A stretch of DNA of 35,269 nucleotides from Betaproteobacteria bacterium SG8_39 (GCA_001303445.1 LJTQ01000004.1:1-35269); one strand, 5' to 3'. Shown: positions 16,060 to 24,984, counted from the first letter of the stretch. A program made the numbers and translations. The notes: generated from the sequence alone by a model not told the origin.

Positions 16060-17576
16060 GTGCCGCCTCCCTGTGTCCGCGCGCCCGGCGCGCGGGTCGT
16101 TGTTCCGAGGTCCCGCAGGACCTGTTCGAATACCGTGGACCAGTCCCGCTCGGGTCCCGGGCGGTAGACCTTGAAACCCGGAAACCAGGGCGATTCCACG
16201 CCCCTGGCCATCCACCTGAACTCCGCGACGCCGGCAATCAGCACTTTGCCGCGCCCGCCCACTCCGGCATACAAATGCATGTTGGCGTTGCTCACGCCGA
16301 CGTATTCGTCGAGCTGCGCGAGCAGGGCGAGCATGCCTTCGAGGTCGTCGTTGAGCAGGGAAAAATCAACCACCCGGCCCGGAGCGCGTGCTGAGAGCAG
16401 CGCAAGCTCGGCCGGACACGGATAGCGCTGCAGCACGAGCAGCGTGCCCGGCAGCCCGCCCGCCAGCTCGGCGAACGACTCGAAGGGCAGCGCCTTGAGC
16501 AACCCGCGGAAACCGACGGTTCCGGGCAGCGTGCCGCCACGCCAGGTCAAGCCGATGAGGGGCTGCGCCAGCCCTGCGAGTCGGGCGCGCAGCTCGGCGA
16601 CCCGCTCGTCAAGCGGGGCCAGCCGCAGCGGCGGGGGCAGGTCCGGGCCGTTCGACCGCAGCAGGTACGGCAGGTCGCCGACGGGCAGCCACTGCGGATC
16701 GCGCAGGAGATGCGGCCCCTTCTCGACGCAGGCGTCGACCATGCCGCCGCGACTTACCATGCCGGCGAGGCGCGGGTCGACGGCCGCTTCGATACGGACG
16801 GCACCGCGTGCGCGCAGTTCCGCGGCAAAGCGCAGGAAGAACAGCTCGTCGCCGATCCCCTGCTCGCCGTGCAGCTTCAGCGTGCGGCCCTCGAGGCGCG
16901 CGGGAAGCCGGGGCAGGGTCGCGGTGTCATCGCTGCGGCGCCCCGCCTGATCGAGCATCCGCGCACGGGGCGGGCGTTCCAGGTATTCGCGCCAGCCGGC
17001 CTCGTACTCGCCGAGCGCCAGGAGCAGCTCGCCGAGCGAGAAACGCAGATCGCGGTGTTGCGGAATATGGGCGATGCCGTCGCGCAGAACGGCAATCGCG
17101 GACTCGAACTCTCCGGCGATCCACTGGGCGCGCGCCAATCCGGCCAGCGCCTCGACGTCGGTCGGGTTGACCGCGAGGATCCTGCCGAACAACGCCTGCG
17201 CCTCGGCGTAGCGGCGCGCCTGCAACAGGGCCTGGCCGAAGTTGAAGCGCGCTTCGAGGGCGTCCGGCGCCAGTTTCAGCGCGCGCTGAAAACTCGTGAT
17301 CGCCTCGTCGATCCGCCCGGCGTCGCGCAGCGCGCAGCCGAGCGTGTTGTGGTAATCCGCCTTGCGCTTGGTCAGCGAGATCGCCCGCTGCACCGACTGG
17401 GCCGCGTCTTCCGCGCGGCCCTGGCGCAGCTGCGCGACCCCGACGAGGTGCAGCAGCTGGTCGTCGCGCGGGTTCAGCGAGAGCGCAGCGCGAAACGCCT
17501 GCTCGGCCTCCGCGAAGCGTTCCCGCTCGAGGTGCTCCAGCCCCTGCTGCACGCGCGCGGCGAAGTCGCCGATCAC
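16056..17576 (-). CDS. TPR-repeat protein with C-terminal glycosyltransferase-like domain, inside the trp operon
   Basis: 506 residues. About five tetratricopeptide repeats fill residues 8-200 (for example [18 protein letters not shown] and [17 protein letters not shown]). The C-terminal half begins [22 protein letters not shown] (233-254), the strand-loop-helix of GT-B/GT9-like domains, and ends with a donor-site-like region ([17 protein letters not shown], then [16 protein letters not shown]). This architecture is known from many TPR proteins near surface-glycan genes; the acceptor is unknown. Starts GTG 17576, overlapping the trpG stop as GTGA, and ends overlapping the trpD start as ATGA. 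An upstream-open frame to 17726 is a shadow within trpG. No signal peptide. Its place between trpG and trpD is unusual. Confidence 0.88.
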   Translation of the reverse strand: MIGDFAARVQQGLEHLERERFAEAEQAFRAALSLNPRDDQLLHLVGVAQLRQGRAEDAAQSVQRAISLTKRKADYHNTLGCALRDAGRIDEAITSFQRALKLAPDALEARFNFGQALLQARRYAEAQALFGRILAVNPTDVEALAGLARAQWIAGEFESAIAVLRDGIAHIPQHRDLRFSLGELLLALGEYEAGWREYLERPPRARMLDQAGRRSDDTATLPRLPARLEGRTLKLHGEQGIGDELFFLRFAAELRARGAVRIEAAVDPRLAGMVSRGGMVDACVEKGPHLLRDPQWLPVGDLPYLLRSNGPDLPPPLRLAPLDERVAELRARLAGLAQPLIGLTWRGGTLPGTVGFRGLLKALPFESFAELAGGLPGTLLVLQRYPCPAELALLSARAPGRVVDFSLLNDDLEGMLALLAQLDEYVGVSNANMHLYAGVGGRGKVLIAGVAEFRWMARGVESPWFPGFKVYRPGPERDWSTVFEQVLRDLGTTTRAPGARTQGGGT

Positions 17577-18142
17577 GCCGCGCCCTCGAGAAAGGTCTTC
17601 AACAGCGCGTGCCCGTGCTCGGTGAGCAGGGCCTCCGGATGAAACTGCACGCCTTCGACCGGCAGCGTGCGGTGGCGCAGGCCCATGATCTCGCCGTCGT
17701 CCGACTCCGCGGTGACGACGAGGCACTCCGGCAGCGATGCCCGCTCGATGACGAGCGAGTGGTAGCGCGTCGCGATGAACGTCTCGGGCAGGCCGGCGAA
17801 CACCCCCGCACCGCCGTGACGCACCGTCGACACCTTGCCGTGCATGACCGTTCGCGCGCGCACCACGCGAGCGCCGAAGGCCTGGCCGATCGACTGGTGG
17901 CCGAGGCAGACGCCGAGGATCGGCACCCGGCCGGCAAGGCGCTCGATGAGTGCGACCGAGATGCCCGCCTCGGTCGGCGTGCAGGGCCCGGGCGAGATGA
18001 CGATGCGCTCGGGGCGCAGCGCCTCCACTTCATCGACGCGCATCTCGTCGTTGCGCACCACGCGCACCTCGGCACCGAGCTCGCCCAGGTACTGGACGAG
18101 GTTGTAGGTGAAGGAGTCGTAGTTGTCGATCATCAGCAGCAT
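17573..18142 (-). CDS. trpG: Anthranilate synthase component II (glutamine amidotransferase)
   Basis: Supplies ammonia from glutamine to TrpE. 189 residues, class I amidotransferase with the triad C79 ([11 protein letters not shown]), H168 and E170 ([13 protein letters not shown]), and the N-terminal [23 protein letters not shown]. Start ATG 18142 has an ideal AGGAGG site upstream, 10 bases after trpE stops. It may also serve PabB, as one shared subunit does in many bacteria (not testable here). Its stop overlaps the next gene by four bases. Confidence 0.97.
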   Translation of the reverse strand: MLLMIDNYDSFTYNLVQYLGELGAEVRVVRNDEMRVDEVEALRPERIVISPGPCTPTEAGISVALIERLAGRVPILGVCLGHQSIGQAFGARVVRARTVMHGKVSTVRHGGAGVFAGLPETFIATRYHSLVIERASLPECLVVTAESDDGEIMGLRHRTLPVEGVQFHPEALLTEHGHALLKTFLEGAA

Positions 18143-18152
18143 GACGGCCTCC

Positions 18153-19694
18153 TCACGCGGCCACGGGCCGTGCGGGGCGTCCCGCGGACCCGCTGCCGGC
18201 CTGCTCGGCGTCCACCACTTCCGCCGCGCGCAGGATGGCGCGCGTCTTGTGCAGCGACTCCTGCCACTCGGAGAGCGGGTCGGAGTCGGCAACGATCCCC
18301 GCCGCGGCCTGCACGTGCAGTGTGCCGTCCTTGATCACCGCGGTGCGGATCGCGATGGCGACGTCCATGTCGCCGTTGAAGCCCAGATAGCCGACCGCGC
18401 CGCTGTAGACGCCGCGCTTCACCGGCTCGAGCTCGTCGATGATTTCCATGGCGCGCACCTTGGGCGCGCCGGTGACCGTGCCGGCGGGGAAGCTCGCCTT
18501 GAAAACGTCGACCGCGTCGAGCCCCGGCGCGATCTTGCCTTCGACGTTGGACACGATGTGCATGACGTGCGAGTAGCGCTCGACCACCATCTGCTCGGTG
18601 ACCTTGACGCTGCCGATGGTCGCCACGCGACCGACGTCGTTGCGCCCGAGATCGATCAGCATGACGTGCTCGGCGCGCTCCTTCGGATCGGCGAGCAGCT
18701 CTTGCGCGATGCGCTCGTCCTCTTCCGGACTCGCACCGCGCGGCCGCGTGCCCGCGATCGGCCGCAGGGTCACCACGTCTCCCGACAGCCGCACCATGAT
18801 CTCGGGCGACGCGCCGACGACATGGTGGTCGCCGAAATCGAAGAAGTACATGTACGGCGAGGGGTTGAGGCTGCGCAGTGCGCGGTACAGCGCGATCGGC
18901 GGCGCATCGAACGTGCGCGTGGTGCGCTGCGAGATCTGCACCTGCATCATGTCGCCCGCGTAGACGTACTCCTTGCAGCGTCGCACGGCGGCGAGGAATT
19001 GCGCCTCGGTGAAGGTACGCTCAAGCGCGGCGGGCTGACCCTGAGGCGCTTCGGCTGCGGCCGACAGCAGCTGGCCCTCCGGCAGCGGGGTGGCGAGCCG
19101 CTGGCGCAGCGCCTCGAGGCGGGCCTGCGCCGCGCGCCAGGCCTCGGGCTCGCGCGGATCGGCGTAGACCACGAGGTAGAGCTTGCCGAAGGCGTTGTCG
19201 ACCACCGCGAGCTCGTCCGACACCAGCAGCAGCATGTCGGGCGTGCCGAGCGGATCGGGCTTGTCCGCGCGCAGCGCGCGCGGCTCGACGTGCTTCACGG
19301 TCTCGTAGCCGAAGTAGCCGACCAGCCCGCCGCCGAAACGCAGCGCCGCCGGCACCGGGGCGACGCGCTGCTGCTGCAGCCAGCCGCGCGCATATTCGAA
19401 GGGATCCGTGTTCTCGACCCGCTCCAGGGTGACGTCGGCGCCGCGCGCGTCGCGCAGCAGCCGGCGCACGGTGGACCCGCGCGCCTCGATGCGCTCGGCG
19501 CAGGCCGGTCCGATGAACGAGTAGCGGCCGAAGCGTTCGCCGCCGACCACCGATTCGAGCAGATAGGAATACGGGCCGCCCGCGAGCTTCATGTAGACCG
19601 CGAGTGGCGTGTACAGATCGGCGCGCGCCTCGGCGACGACGGGGACGCGCGTATACCCCTGTTCTGCGAGCTGACGGAATTCGCGCTCGTTCAT
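18153..19694 (-). CDS. trpE: Anthranilate synthase component I
   Basis: Makes anthranilate from chorismate, first committed step to tryptophan. 513 residues. The feedback-site motif LLES is at 45-48, followed by RFGRYSFIG. The chorismate-binding domain carries [42 protein letters not shown] and [19 protein letters not shown], all intact. ATG 19694 is preceded by GGAG. A hairpin, GCCTCG/CGAGGC (19706-19711 with 19715-19720), sits just ahead of the ribosome site, and a 23-codon reading frame ends on the start codon. First trp gene; gph lies 198 bases upstream. Confidence 0.97.
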   Translation of the reverse strand: MNEREFRQLAEQGYTRVPVVAEARADLYTPLAVYMKLAGGPYSYLLESVVGGERFGRYSFIGPACAERIEARGSTVRRLLRDARGADVTLERVENTDPFEYARGWLQQQRVAPVPAALRFGGGLVGYFGYETVKHVEPRALRADKPDPLGTPDMLLLVSDELAVVDNAFGKLYLVVYADPREPEAWRAAQARLEALRQRLATPLPEGQLLSAAAEAPQGQPAALERTFTEAQFLAAVRRCKEYVYAGDMMQVQISQRTTRTFDAPPIALYRALRSLNPSPYMYFFDFGDHHVVGASPEIMVRLSGDVVTLRPIAGTRPRGASPEEDERIAQELLADPKERAEHVMLIDLGRNDVGRVATIGSVKVTEQMVVERYSHVMHIVSNVEGKIAPGLDAVDVFKASFPAGTVTGAPKVRAMEIIDELEPVKRGVYSGAVGYLGFNGDMDVAIAIRTAVIKDGTLHVQAAAGIVADSDPLSEWQESLHKTRAILRAAEVVDAEQAGSGSAGRPARPVAA

Positions 19695-19762
19695 GCTGTG
19701 CTCCAGCCTCGGTTCGAGGCGCCAGAAAATCGTGACGGAAAGTGGGTTGTCGGCCCCTGCAT
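19691..19762 (-). CDS. Possible short upstream reading frame ending on the trpE start codon
   Basis: ATG at 19762 opens 23 codons (MQGPTTHFPSRFSGASNRGW then STA) and stops at TGA 19693-19691, which overlaps the trpE ATG as ATGA. It has a single Trp codon at position 20, falling immediately after the GCCTCG/CGAGGC hairpin. A classic trp leader peptide has adjacent Trp codons and a downstream attenuator, both absent, so this may simply be chance. If translated, it would couple ribosome arrival to trpE. No good ribosome site precedes it. Confidence 0.2.
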   Translation of the reverse strand: MQGPTTHFPSRFSGASNRGWSTA

Positions 19763-19876
19763 GTCGCGCCGCCCGGGGCCGCGCGGGGACGCGAGTGGGT
19801 CTAGCGGCGCCAGTGGCGCCAGCTACGCCAGAGGGCGTTGCCGGAGTGCGGCAGGCAGGACTGAAGCTCGAGTGTC

Positions 19877-19921
19877 ACGTTGGCTACGTTGGCTACGTTG
19901 ATGACGTAGGTTGCGTTGGAT
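19877..19921. repeat. Degenerate 9-bp tandem repeats at the gph 3' end
   Basis: Five consecutive 9-base units: two identical (ACGTTGGCT at 19877-19885 and 19886-19894) and three diverged (ACGTTGATG, ACGTAGGTT, GCGTTGGAT, ending 19921). They cross the gph stop codon, so the last residues of Gph are encoded by the array. CTACGT/ACGTAG (19893-19898 with 19904-19909) forms a small hairpin within it. They lie upstream of trpE. Confidence 0.7.
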
Positions 19922-20585
19922 TCGTCAGCAGCTTCGCAGCGTCGCGAAGCGTGGCGACTATACCATCGGATGCGATCTCGCGCAGCCCGCGCCCCTCGCG
20001 GTAACCGTAGGGCACGAGGAGAAATCGGCACCCTGCGGCGCGCGCCGCCTCGGCATCGTTCGACGAATCGCCGATCACGCAGGCCTCGGCCGGGTGCACG
20101 TCGAGACGGCGACAGGCGTCGAGGAAGATCGCCGGGTCGGGCTTGCGCGCCCCGGCGCGGTCGCTGGTCACCACGCAGTCGAAAAAATCGCGCAGTCCGC
20201 TCGCCACGAGCAGCGGCTCGGTGAACGCCGCGAGCTTGTTGGTCACGCAGGCCAGGCGCAGCCCCCCGGCCTTCATCTGCGCAAGGCCGTCGACGACACC
20301 GTCGAACGGCTGCGCCGCGACACCGTTCAGGCGCGCGTAATGCACGGCAAAGCGCGCGCAGGCTGCCTCGAAGGTCGCGTCCTCGGGTGGCCTGCCGGCG
20401 CTCGTCTCGAGCGCCCGACGTACCAGGTGCGCGATCCCCTTGCCGACGAAATCGCGCACCGTCTGCGCCGGCAGCGCCGCCCAGCCGAGCTCGGCGAGCG
20501 TCGCGTTGGCGGCAGCGGCGAGGTCCGGCGCAGTGTCGAGCAGCGTGCCGTCGAGGTCGATCAGCGCCGCGCGCGCAGGGCGCAT
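19893..20585 (-). CDS. gph: Phosphoglycolate phosphatase (HAD family)
   Basis: Removes phosphate from 2-phosphoglycolate. 230 residues, HAD superfamily with motif I DLDGTL (nucleophile D10, D12), motif II in ACVTNK, the motif III Lys in RKPDP, and motif IV GDSSNDAEAA. The ATG at 20585 (MRPARAALIDLDGT) is chosen. A frame open to 20792 lies within rpe and is spurious. The tail LLTNPTQPTSST comes partly from the tandem repeats and is not family-conserved. It starts 19 bases after rpe, the usual rpe-gph-trpE order of betaproteobacteria. Confidence 0.94.
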   Translation of the reverse strand: MRPARAALIDLDGTLLDTAPDLAAAANATLAELGWAALPAQTVRDFVGKGIAHLVRRALETSAGRPPEDATFEAACARFAVHYARLNGVAAQPFDGVVDGLAQMKAGGLRLACVTNKLAAFTEPLLVASGLRDFFDCVVTSDRAGARKPDPAIFLDACRRLDVHPAEACVIGDSSNDAEAARAAGCRFLLVPYGYREGRGLREIASDGIVATLRDAAKLLTNPTQPTSST

Positions 20586-20604
20586 CGCCACGCGCCTGCG
20601 GGTC

Positions 20605-21288
20605 TCAGGCGCGTCGTGCACCCGCGAGCCGGGTGCGCATCTCGCGGATCGTCGCCGCGTAATCCTTCGAGCCGAAGATCGCCGACCCTGCGACGAAGGT
20701 GTCGGCGCCGGCCGCCGCGATCTGCGCGATGTTGTCGGTCTTGACGCCGCCGTCCACTTCGAGCCAGATCTCGCGCGCGCCGCCGTGCGCATCGATGCGA
20801 CGGCGCGCCTCGGCGATCTTGGGCAGCACCGAATCGATGAAGCGCTGGCCGCCGAAACCCGGATTCACCGACATCAGCAGCACCAGATCCACCTTGTCGA
20901 GCGTGTGATCGAGCCAGGCGAGCGGCGTCGCCGGGTTGAACACCAGCCCCGCCTTGCAGCCGCGCTCGCGGATCAGCCCCAGCGTGCGGTCGACGTGGCG
21001 CGAGGCCTCCGGGTGGAAGCTGATCAGGTTCGCACCCGCGTCGGCGAAATCCGCCACCATGCCATCGACCGGCTCCACCATCAGGTGCACGTCGATCGGA
21101 ATGCGCAGGTGCGGCCGGACGGCCGCGCAGACCAGCGGGCCGACGGTCAGGTTCGGGACGTAATGGTTGTCCATGACGTCGAAGTGGATGAGATCGGCTC
21201 CGGCGGCCTCGACCGCGCGCACCTCCTCGCCGAGGCGCGCGAAGTCCGCGGACAGTACGCTCGGCGCAATGCGGTAACGGTCGTCCAT
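20605..21288 (-). CDS. rpe: Ribulose-phosphate 3-epimerase
   Basis: Interconverts ribulose-5-P and xylulose-5-P in the pentose phosphate and Calvin pathways. 227-residue TIM barrel. Metal ligands H35 and D37 ([14 protein letters not shown]), H68 (DVHLMVEP) and D179 (LEVDGGVK) are present, as is [12 protein letters not shown] 21288 is divergent from apaG with only 26 bases between the two starts, so the promoter must sit partly inside apaG or within this short gap. Probably the first gene of the rpe-gph-trp transcript. Confidence 0.97.
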   Translation of the reverse strand: MDDRYRIAPSVLSADFARLGEEVRAVEAAGADLIHFDVMDNHYVPNLTVGPLVCAAVRPHLRIPIDVHLMVEPVDGMVADFADAGANLISFHPEASRHVDRTLGLIRERGCKAGLVFNPATPLAWLDHTLDKVDLVLLMSVNPGFGGQRFIDSVLPKIAEARRRIDAHGGAREIWLEVDGGVKTDNIAQIAAAGADTFVAGSAIFGSKDYAATIREMRTRLAGARRA

Positions 21289-21302
21289 GTTGCGCGCGAG
21301 TT

Positions 21303-21308
21303 TACAAT
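21303..21308 (+). promoter_or_regulatory. Candidate -10 element of apaG
   Basis: TACAAT at 21303-21308, seven bases before the ATG at 21315. A transcript would start at or next to the initiation codon. No good -35 is present (GTCGTC at 17-base spacing). No Shine-Dalgarno site precedes apaG, which fits a leaderless message. Confidence 0.35.
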
Positions 21309-21314
21309 GCGCGC

Positions 21315-21698
21315 ATGTCGGACGAGAAGCGTTACCGCATCGACGTCAGCGCGCGCACGCAGTACCTGCCGGATCAATCGGACGAGACGGCCGGCACGTA
21401 TGTATTTGCCTACACGATCACCATTCGCAACACCGGCAACGTCACGGCGCAGCTCGTCAGCCGGCACTGGGTGATCACCGACGCGCAAGGCCTGGTGCAG
21501 GAGGTGCGCGGGCTCGGCGTGGTCGGCGCACAGCCCGTGCTTGCGCCGGGCGAGGCGCACGAATACACGAGCGGGACCTCGATTGCCACGCCGGTCGGCA
21601 CGATGCGCGGCAGCTACCAGATGGTGGCCGAGGACGGCAGGCGCTTCGACGCGCCGATACCCGAATTCACGCTCTCCATGCCGCGCGTGCTGCACTAG
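21315..21698 (+). CDS. apaG: ApaG domain protein (Co2+/Mg2+ efflux-associated)
   Basis: 127-residue soluble immunoglobulin-like protein. Typical features are [67 protein letters not shown] and [14 protein letters not shown]. Linked by genetics to Co/Mg handling in Salmonella, but the biochemical role is unsettled. In betaproteobacteria it often stands divergent from rpe and next to mltA, as here. Confidence 0.95.
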   Translation: MSDEKRYRIDVSARTQYLPDQSDETAGTYVFAYTITIRNTGNVTAQLVSRHWVITDAQGLVQEVRGLGVVGAQPVLAPGEAHEYTSGTSIATPVGTMRGSYQMVAEDGRRFDAPIPEFTLSMPRVLH

Positions 21699-21716
21699 CG
21701 CCCGCGTTGTGCTGCC

Positions 21717-21848
21717 CTAGCGCTCGGATTCCCCGTTTTTGCGCTGCGCATCGGGACTGTCGGCATCGCGCTTTTTCGGCCAGGTCCACCACACGATGAA
21801 GGCGGCCAGGCCGATCACAAGTCCGATTTCGAGCAGAATGACCCACAT
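21717..21848 (-). CDS. Small single-span membrane protein (43 aa)
   Basis: MWVILLEIGLVIGLAAFIVWW followed by TWPKKRDADSPDAQRKNGESER: one membrane helix of about 20 residues and a charged tail, probably facing the cytoplasm since it is rich in basic residues. The frame is open 46 codons further upstream, but ATG 21848 gives the clean membrane start. The ATG shares CATG (21846-21849) with the divergent mltA start. It converges with apaG 18 bases away. No known function. The composition, with WWTW and a polar tail, argues for a real gene rather than a shadow of the mltA signal region, because most of it lies outside mltA. Confidence 0.6.
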   Translation of the reverse strand: MWVILLEIGLVIGLAAFIVWWTWPKKRDADSPDAQRKNGESER

Positions 21849-23040
21849 GGGGTATAGCGCCGTCGCGAAAGGTTTGTCGCTGTCGAGGCGGCCCGCCCAA
21901 TGGGCCACGCTCGCGCTGATTCTAACCGTCGCGGCCTGCGCGCCCTGCCCCAAGTGTCCGGGCCCGGAGCAGCCGGCGCCGCTCACCGCACGTTACGAAG
22001 CAACCGACTTCGCCGCGCTGCCGGGCTGGGGCATGCAGCCGGCGACAGACGCGCTGCGCGCTTTTGTGGCGGCCTGCGCCCGCGTGCGGGCGGGCGCCGC
22101 GCTCGCGGCGGCCTGTGCCCGTGCGCGCGATGTCCCGCCGGACGACGCGTCGGCGCGCGACTTTTTCGAGTCGGCGTTCACGCCGTACGCCATTACCGCA
22201 TCCAGCGGCGCGCAGAGCGGTCTGATCACCGGGTACTACGAGCCGGTGCTGCGCGGCAGCCCGACGCGCAACGAGACCTTCCGTTACCCGGTCTTCGGTG
22301 TGCCGCCCGACATGATCGTGGTCGACCTGGCCGGCCTTTACCCGGACCTCAAACATCGCCGGCTGCGCGGCCGCGTCGAGGGCCGCCGACTGGTCCCGTA
22401 TTACTCGCGCGCCGAGATTGAGCGCGACGACAGCCGTTTCGACGCACCGGTGCTCGCCTGGGTGTCTGACCCGGTCGCGCTTTTTTTCCTGCAAATCCAG
22501 GGGTCCGGGCGAATCGCATTCGACGACGGCTCGCAGCTGCGGCTCGGCTACGCTGACCAGAACGGCCACCCGTATCGTTCGCTCGGTCGTCATCTCGTCG
22601 AACGGGGCGAACTGCCGCTCGAGGAGGCGTCGATGCAGGGCATCCAGGCCTGGGGTGCTGCACACCCGGAAAAGCTGCGTGCCGCGCTCGACGCCAATCC
22701 GAGCTACGTCTTCTTTCGTGAGCTGCCGACGCTTGCGGCGCAGGCGGGACCGATCGGCGCGCTCGGCGTGCCGCTGCACGCGCGCGCCAGCCTCGCCGTC
22801 GACCGCCGCTTCATCCCGCTCGGCGCCCCGCTCTACCTTGCGACGACCCTGCCGCTGTCCGATGCACCGCTCGAGCAGCTCGCCGTCGCCCTCGATACCG
22901 GCGGCGCGATTCGCGGCCCGGTACGCGCGGATTACTACTGGGGCAGCGGTCCGGAAGCCGGCGCGATCGCGGGCCGCATGCGCCAGCAGGGCCGGCTGTG
23001 GCTGCTCTGGCCGCGCGGCGTGCCGTTGCCGCGCAACTGA
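21847..23040 (+). CDS. mltA: Membrane-bound lytic murein transglycosylase A
   Basis: Outer-membrane lipoprotein that cleaves glycan strands to 1,6-anhydroMurNAc ends, the substrate stream later fed to AnmK. 397 residues from ATG 21847. Lipobox TVAAC with Cys31 after the hydrophobic stretch WATLALILTVAAC. The MltA domain contains LITGYYEPVLRGS, FFLQIQGSGRI, GYADQNGHPYRSLGR and the C-terminal 3D domain ALDTGGAIRG then RADYYWGSG, whose first Asp is the catalytic acid. An in-frame start 36 codons upstream (21739) would place the signal far from the N terminus and is unlikely. It converges with dsbC. Confidence 0.95.
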   Translation: MGYSAVAKGLSLSRRPAQWATLALILTVAACAPCPKCPGPEQPAPLTARYEATDFAALPGWGMQPATDALRAFVAACARVRAGAALAAACARARDVPPDDASARDFFESAFTPYAITASSGAQSGLITGYYEPVLRGSPTRNETFRYPVFGVPPDMIVVDLAGLYPDLKHRRLRGRVEGRRLVPYYSRAEIERDDSRFDAPVLAWVSDPVALFFLQIQGSGRIAFDDGSQLRLGYADQNGHPYRSLGRHLVERGELPLEEASMQGIQAWGAAHPEKLRAALDANPSYVFFRELPTLAAQAGPIGALGVPLHARASLAVDRRFIPLGAPLYLATTLPLSDAPLEQLAVALDTGGAIRGPVRADYYWGSGPEAGAIAGRMRQQGRLWLLWPRGVPLPRN

Positions 23041-23056
23041 CGCCGGCGGCGCCCGC

Positions 23057-23800
23057 TCAGTTCTTGGTCTGCGTGGCCTGCTGGTCGAGCGCGGCCGCGA
23101 GCCGCTCGGCCGGCAGGCCGCCGCGCAAGCGCTCACCCGACGGGAGAAACAGCGTCGGCGTCGAATTCACGCCCAGCCGGCGTCCGAGCACCAGCAGCTT
23201 CTCGATCGGCGTGTCGCAGCGCGCGCTCGTCGTCGGCTGCTGTTTGCGCAGCGCGAGATCGAGCCAGGCCTTCGCTCGGTCGGGCGAGCACCACACGGCG
23301 CGCGAATGATCCGACAGTTCGGGCCGGATCACGGGATACATGAACACGTAGATCGTGATGTCGTTGACCTGGGCGAGCTCCTGCTCGAAGCGCTGGCAGG
23401 CGGGACAGTAGGGATCCGAGAACATCGCCAGCACGCGCCGGCCGCTGCCGCGCTTGATCTTCACTGCCTGCTCGAGCGGCAGCGTGCCGAAATCGATGGC
23501 CGACAGTTTCTGCAGGCGCTCTTCGGTGATGTTGCGGTCCGCACGCGCGTCGTACAGCGTGCCCGAGATGATGTAGTGCGCCTTGGCATCCGTGTAGACG
23601 ATGTGGGGGCCGTCCTGCGAGCGAACGTGCACCTCCCACAGGCCCGGCATGGGCGCCGGCTGGACCGCTTCGATCTGCGCGCCGCCGAGCTTCGCCTGGA
23701 CCACGCTGCGTATCGTCTTGATCGTGTTTTCGTCCGCCGCGGCGGGCAGCAGGAAGAAGCATGCCGCCAACCCGCCGGCAAGGCGCATGAGAGCTTTCAT
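23057..23800 (-). CDS. dsbC: Thiol:disulfide interchange protein DsbC (disulfide isomerase)
   Basis: Periplasmic isomerase that reshuffles wrong disulfides, kept reduced by DsbD. 247 residues. Signal peptide MKALMRLAGGLAACFFLLPAAA, then the dimerisation domain (about 23-80), linker, and thioredoxin domain with the CPAC active site (C132 and C135 in SDPYCPACQRFE) and the cis-Pro P215 in NSTPTLFLPSG. C171 and C195 form the expected structural pair. Start ATG 23800 has TGGAG upstream. It follows the UbiH-like gene by 20 bases. Confidence 0.95.
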   Translation of the reverse strand: MKALMRLAGGLAACFFLLPAAADENTIKTIRSVVQAKLGGAQIEAVQPAPMPGLWEVHVRSQDGPHIVYTDAKAHYIISGTLYDARADRNITEERLQKLSAIDFGTLPLEQAVKIKRGSGRRVLAMFSDPYCPACQRFEQELAQVNDITIYVFMYPVIRPELSDHSRAVWCSPDRAKAWLDLALRKQQPTTSARCDTPIEKLLVLGRRLGVNSTPTLFLPSGERLRGGLPAERLAAALDQQATQTKN

Positions 23801-23820
23801 TTCGTCTCCAGAGTCGCGCC

Positions 23821-24984
23821 TCAGCCGATCGCCTGGCGCATGAGCAGGTTCTTTAAGACCGGCAACCGCCCGGTCAGGTTCAATCCGAGGTTGCGCAGCC
23901 GGCCGACGAAGAGATCGGGCGAGCCGAACAACCCGTGCAGGCCGTGCACCACCATGTCCATCGCGAGGACCGGCTCGGCACGCGCGCGTTCGTAGCGGCG
24001 CAGGAAACGCAGGGCACCGATGTCGTGCACCGGTGCGCGCCCGGCGAGCAGCTGGGCGAGCGCGCGCGCGTCCTGAAAGCCCAGATTCGCGCCCTGTCCC
24101 GCGAGCGGATGCACCACGTGCGCGGCATCGCCTATCAGCGCGATGCGCGGCGCAACCACTCGGCTCGCGGTCAGTCGCCGCAGCGGGAACGCGCGCGGCG
24201 CGCCGACCAGCGAGAGTGCGCCCACGGCGCCTCCCGAGGCCGCCTCCACCTCGCGGCACAGTGCGTCTGGCGCCAGTTCCAGCAGGCGCCCGGCCGCGCG
24301 CTCGGGCAGTGACCAGACCATCGAGAGCTGCGCGCCCGGCAGTGGCAGCAGCGCGAGAATCGGCCCGCCCTGGAACCACTGGCGGGCCACGTTGCCGTGC
24401 GGCCGCTCGCAGGCGAAGTTGGCCACCACGGCGCTCTGTCCATACGGACGCACCCGCGCGTCGATCCCGGCCATGTCGCGCAGCGGCGAGTTTGCGCCGT
24501 CCGCAGCCACCACCAGGCGCGCGCTCAGCATCTCGCCGTCCTCGAGCCGCAAACGCGCCTCGCTCTCCCGCACCTCGAGTGCCGTGCAGCGGGCCGCCGC
24601 GAGCAGCTCGCAACGCTCGCGATGCTCGAGCGCGCTCCACAGCGCAGCCTGCAGCGCGGCGTCCTCGACGATCCAGGCCAGCTCGCTCACCCCGGCGCGG
24701 TAGGCGTCGAATTCGAGCAGCGCGCGCCCGTCGTCCCCGTGCACCTGCATGGCATGCACGGGGGTCAGGCGTGCCTGCGGAATCCGCTGCCAGACGCGCA
24801 AGGCGCGCAGGAACGCGACATTGCCGGGACTGATGGCGTAAATGCGGGCGCCGAACGCCGCGTCGTCCGCCGGCGCCGGCGGCAACGCCTGCGGCGACAA
24901 TACGGCGACCGACAGATCCTGCGCCGCGCGCGCAAACGCGAGCCCGACGAGTCCTGCGCCGACGACGGCGATGTCGACTTTCAT
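23821..24984 (-). CDS. FAD-dependent hydroxylase of the UbiH/UbiF/COQ6 family
   Basis: 387 residues. FAD binding motif GAGLVG at 9-14, the DG motif at 162-163 (VVAADGANSPLRDMAG) and the GD motif at 285-286 (LIGDAAHVVHPLAGQGANLGFQDA). This family adds hydroxyls to the ubiquinone ring at C1, C5 or C6. Since C6 is covered by Coq7 here, this one probably acts at another position (inference); which of UbiH, UbiI, UbiL or UbiM it is cannot be read from sequence by eye. Paired with dsbC 20 bases downstream, as often in betaproteobacteria. Confidence 0.9.
   Translation of the reverse strand: MKVDIAVVGAGLVGLAFARAAQDLSVAVLSPQALPPAPADDAAFGARIYAISPGNVAFLRALRVWQRIPQARLTPVHAMQVHGDDGRALLEFDAYRAGVSELAWIVEDAALQAALWSALEHRERCELLAAARCTALEVRESEARLRLEDGEMLSARLVVAADGANSPLRDMAGIDARVRPYGQSAVVANFACERPHGNVARQWFQGGPILALLPLPGAQLSMVWSLPERAAGRLLELAPDALCREVEAASGGAVGALSLVGAPRAFPLRRLTASRVVAPRIALIGDAAHVVHPLAGQGANLGFQDARALAQLLAGRAPVHDIGALRFLRRYERARAEPVLAMDMVVHGLHGLFGSPDLFVGRLRNLGLNLTGRLPVLKNLLMRQAIG

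Noticed and set aside
19695-19892. Classic trp attenuator before trpE
   Set aside because: No tandem Trp codons and no terminator hairpin with T-run; only a weak single-Trp frame is present.
19877-19921. CRISPR-like repeats
   Set aside because: Units are 9 bases, contiguous and without spacers.
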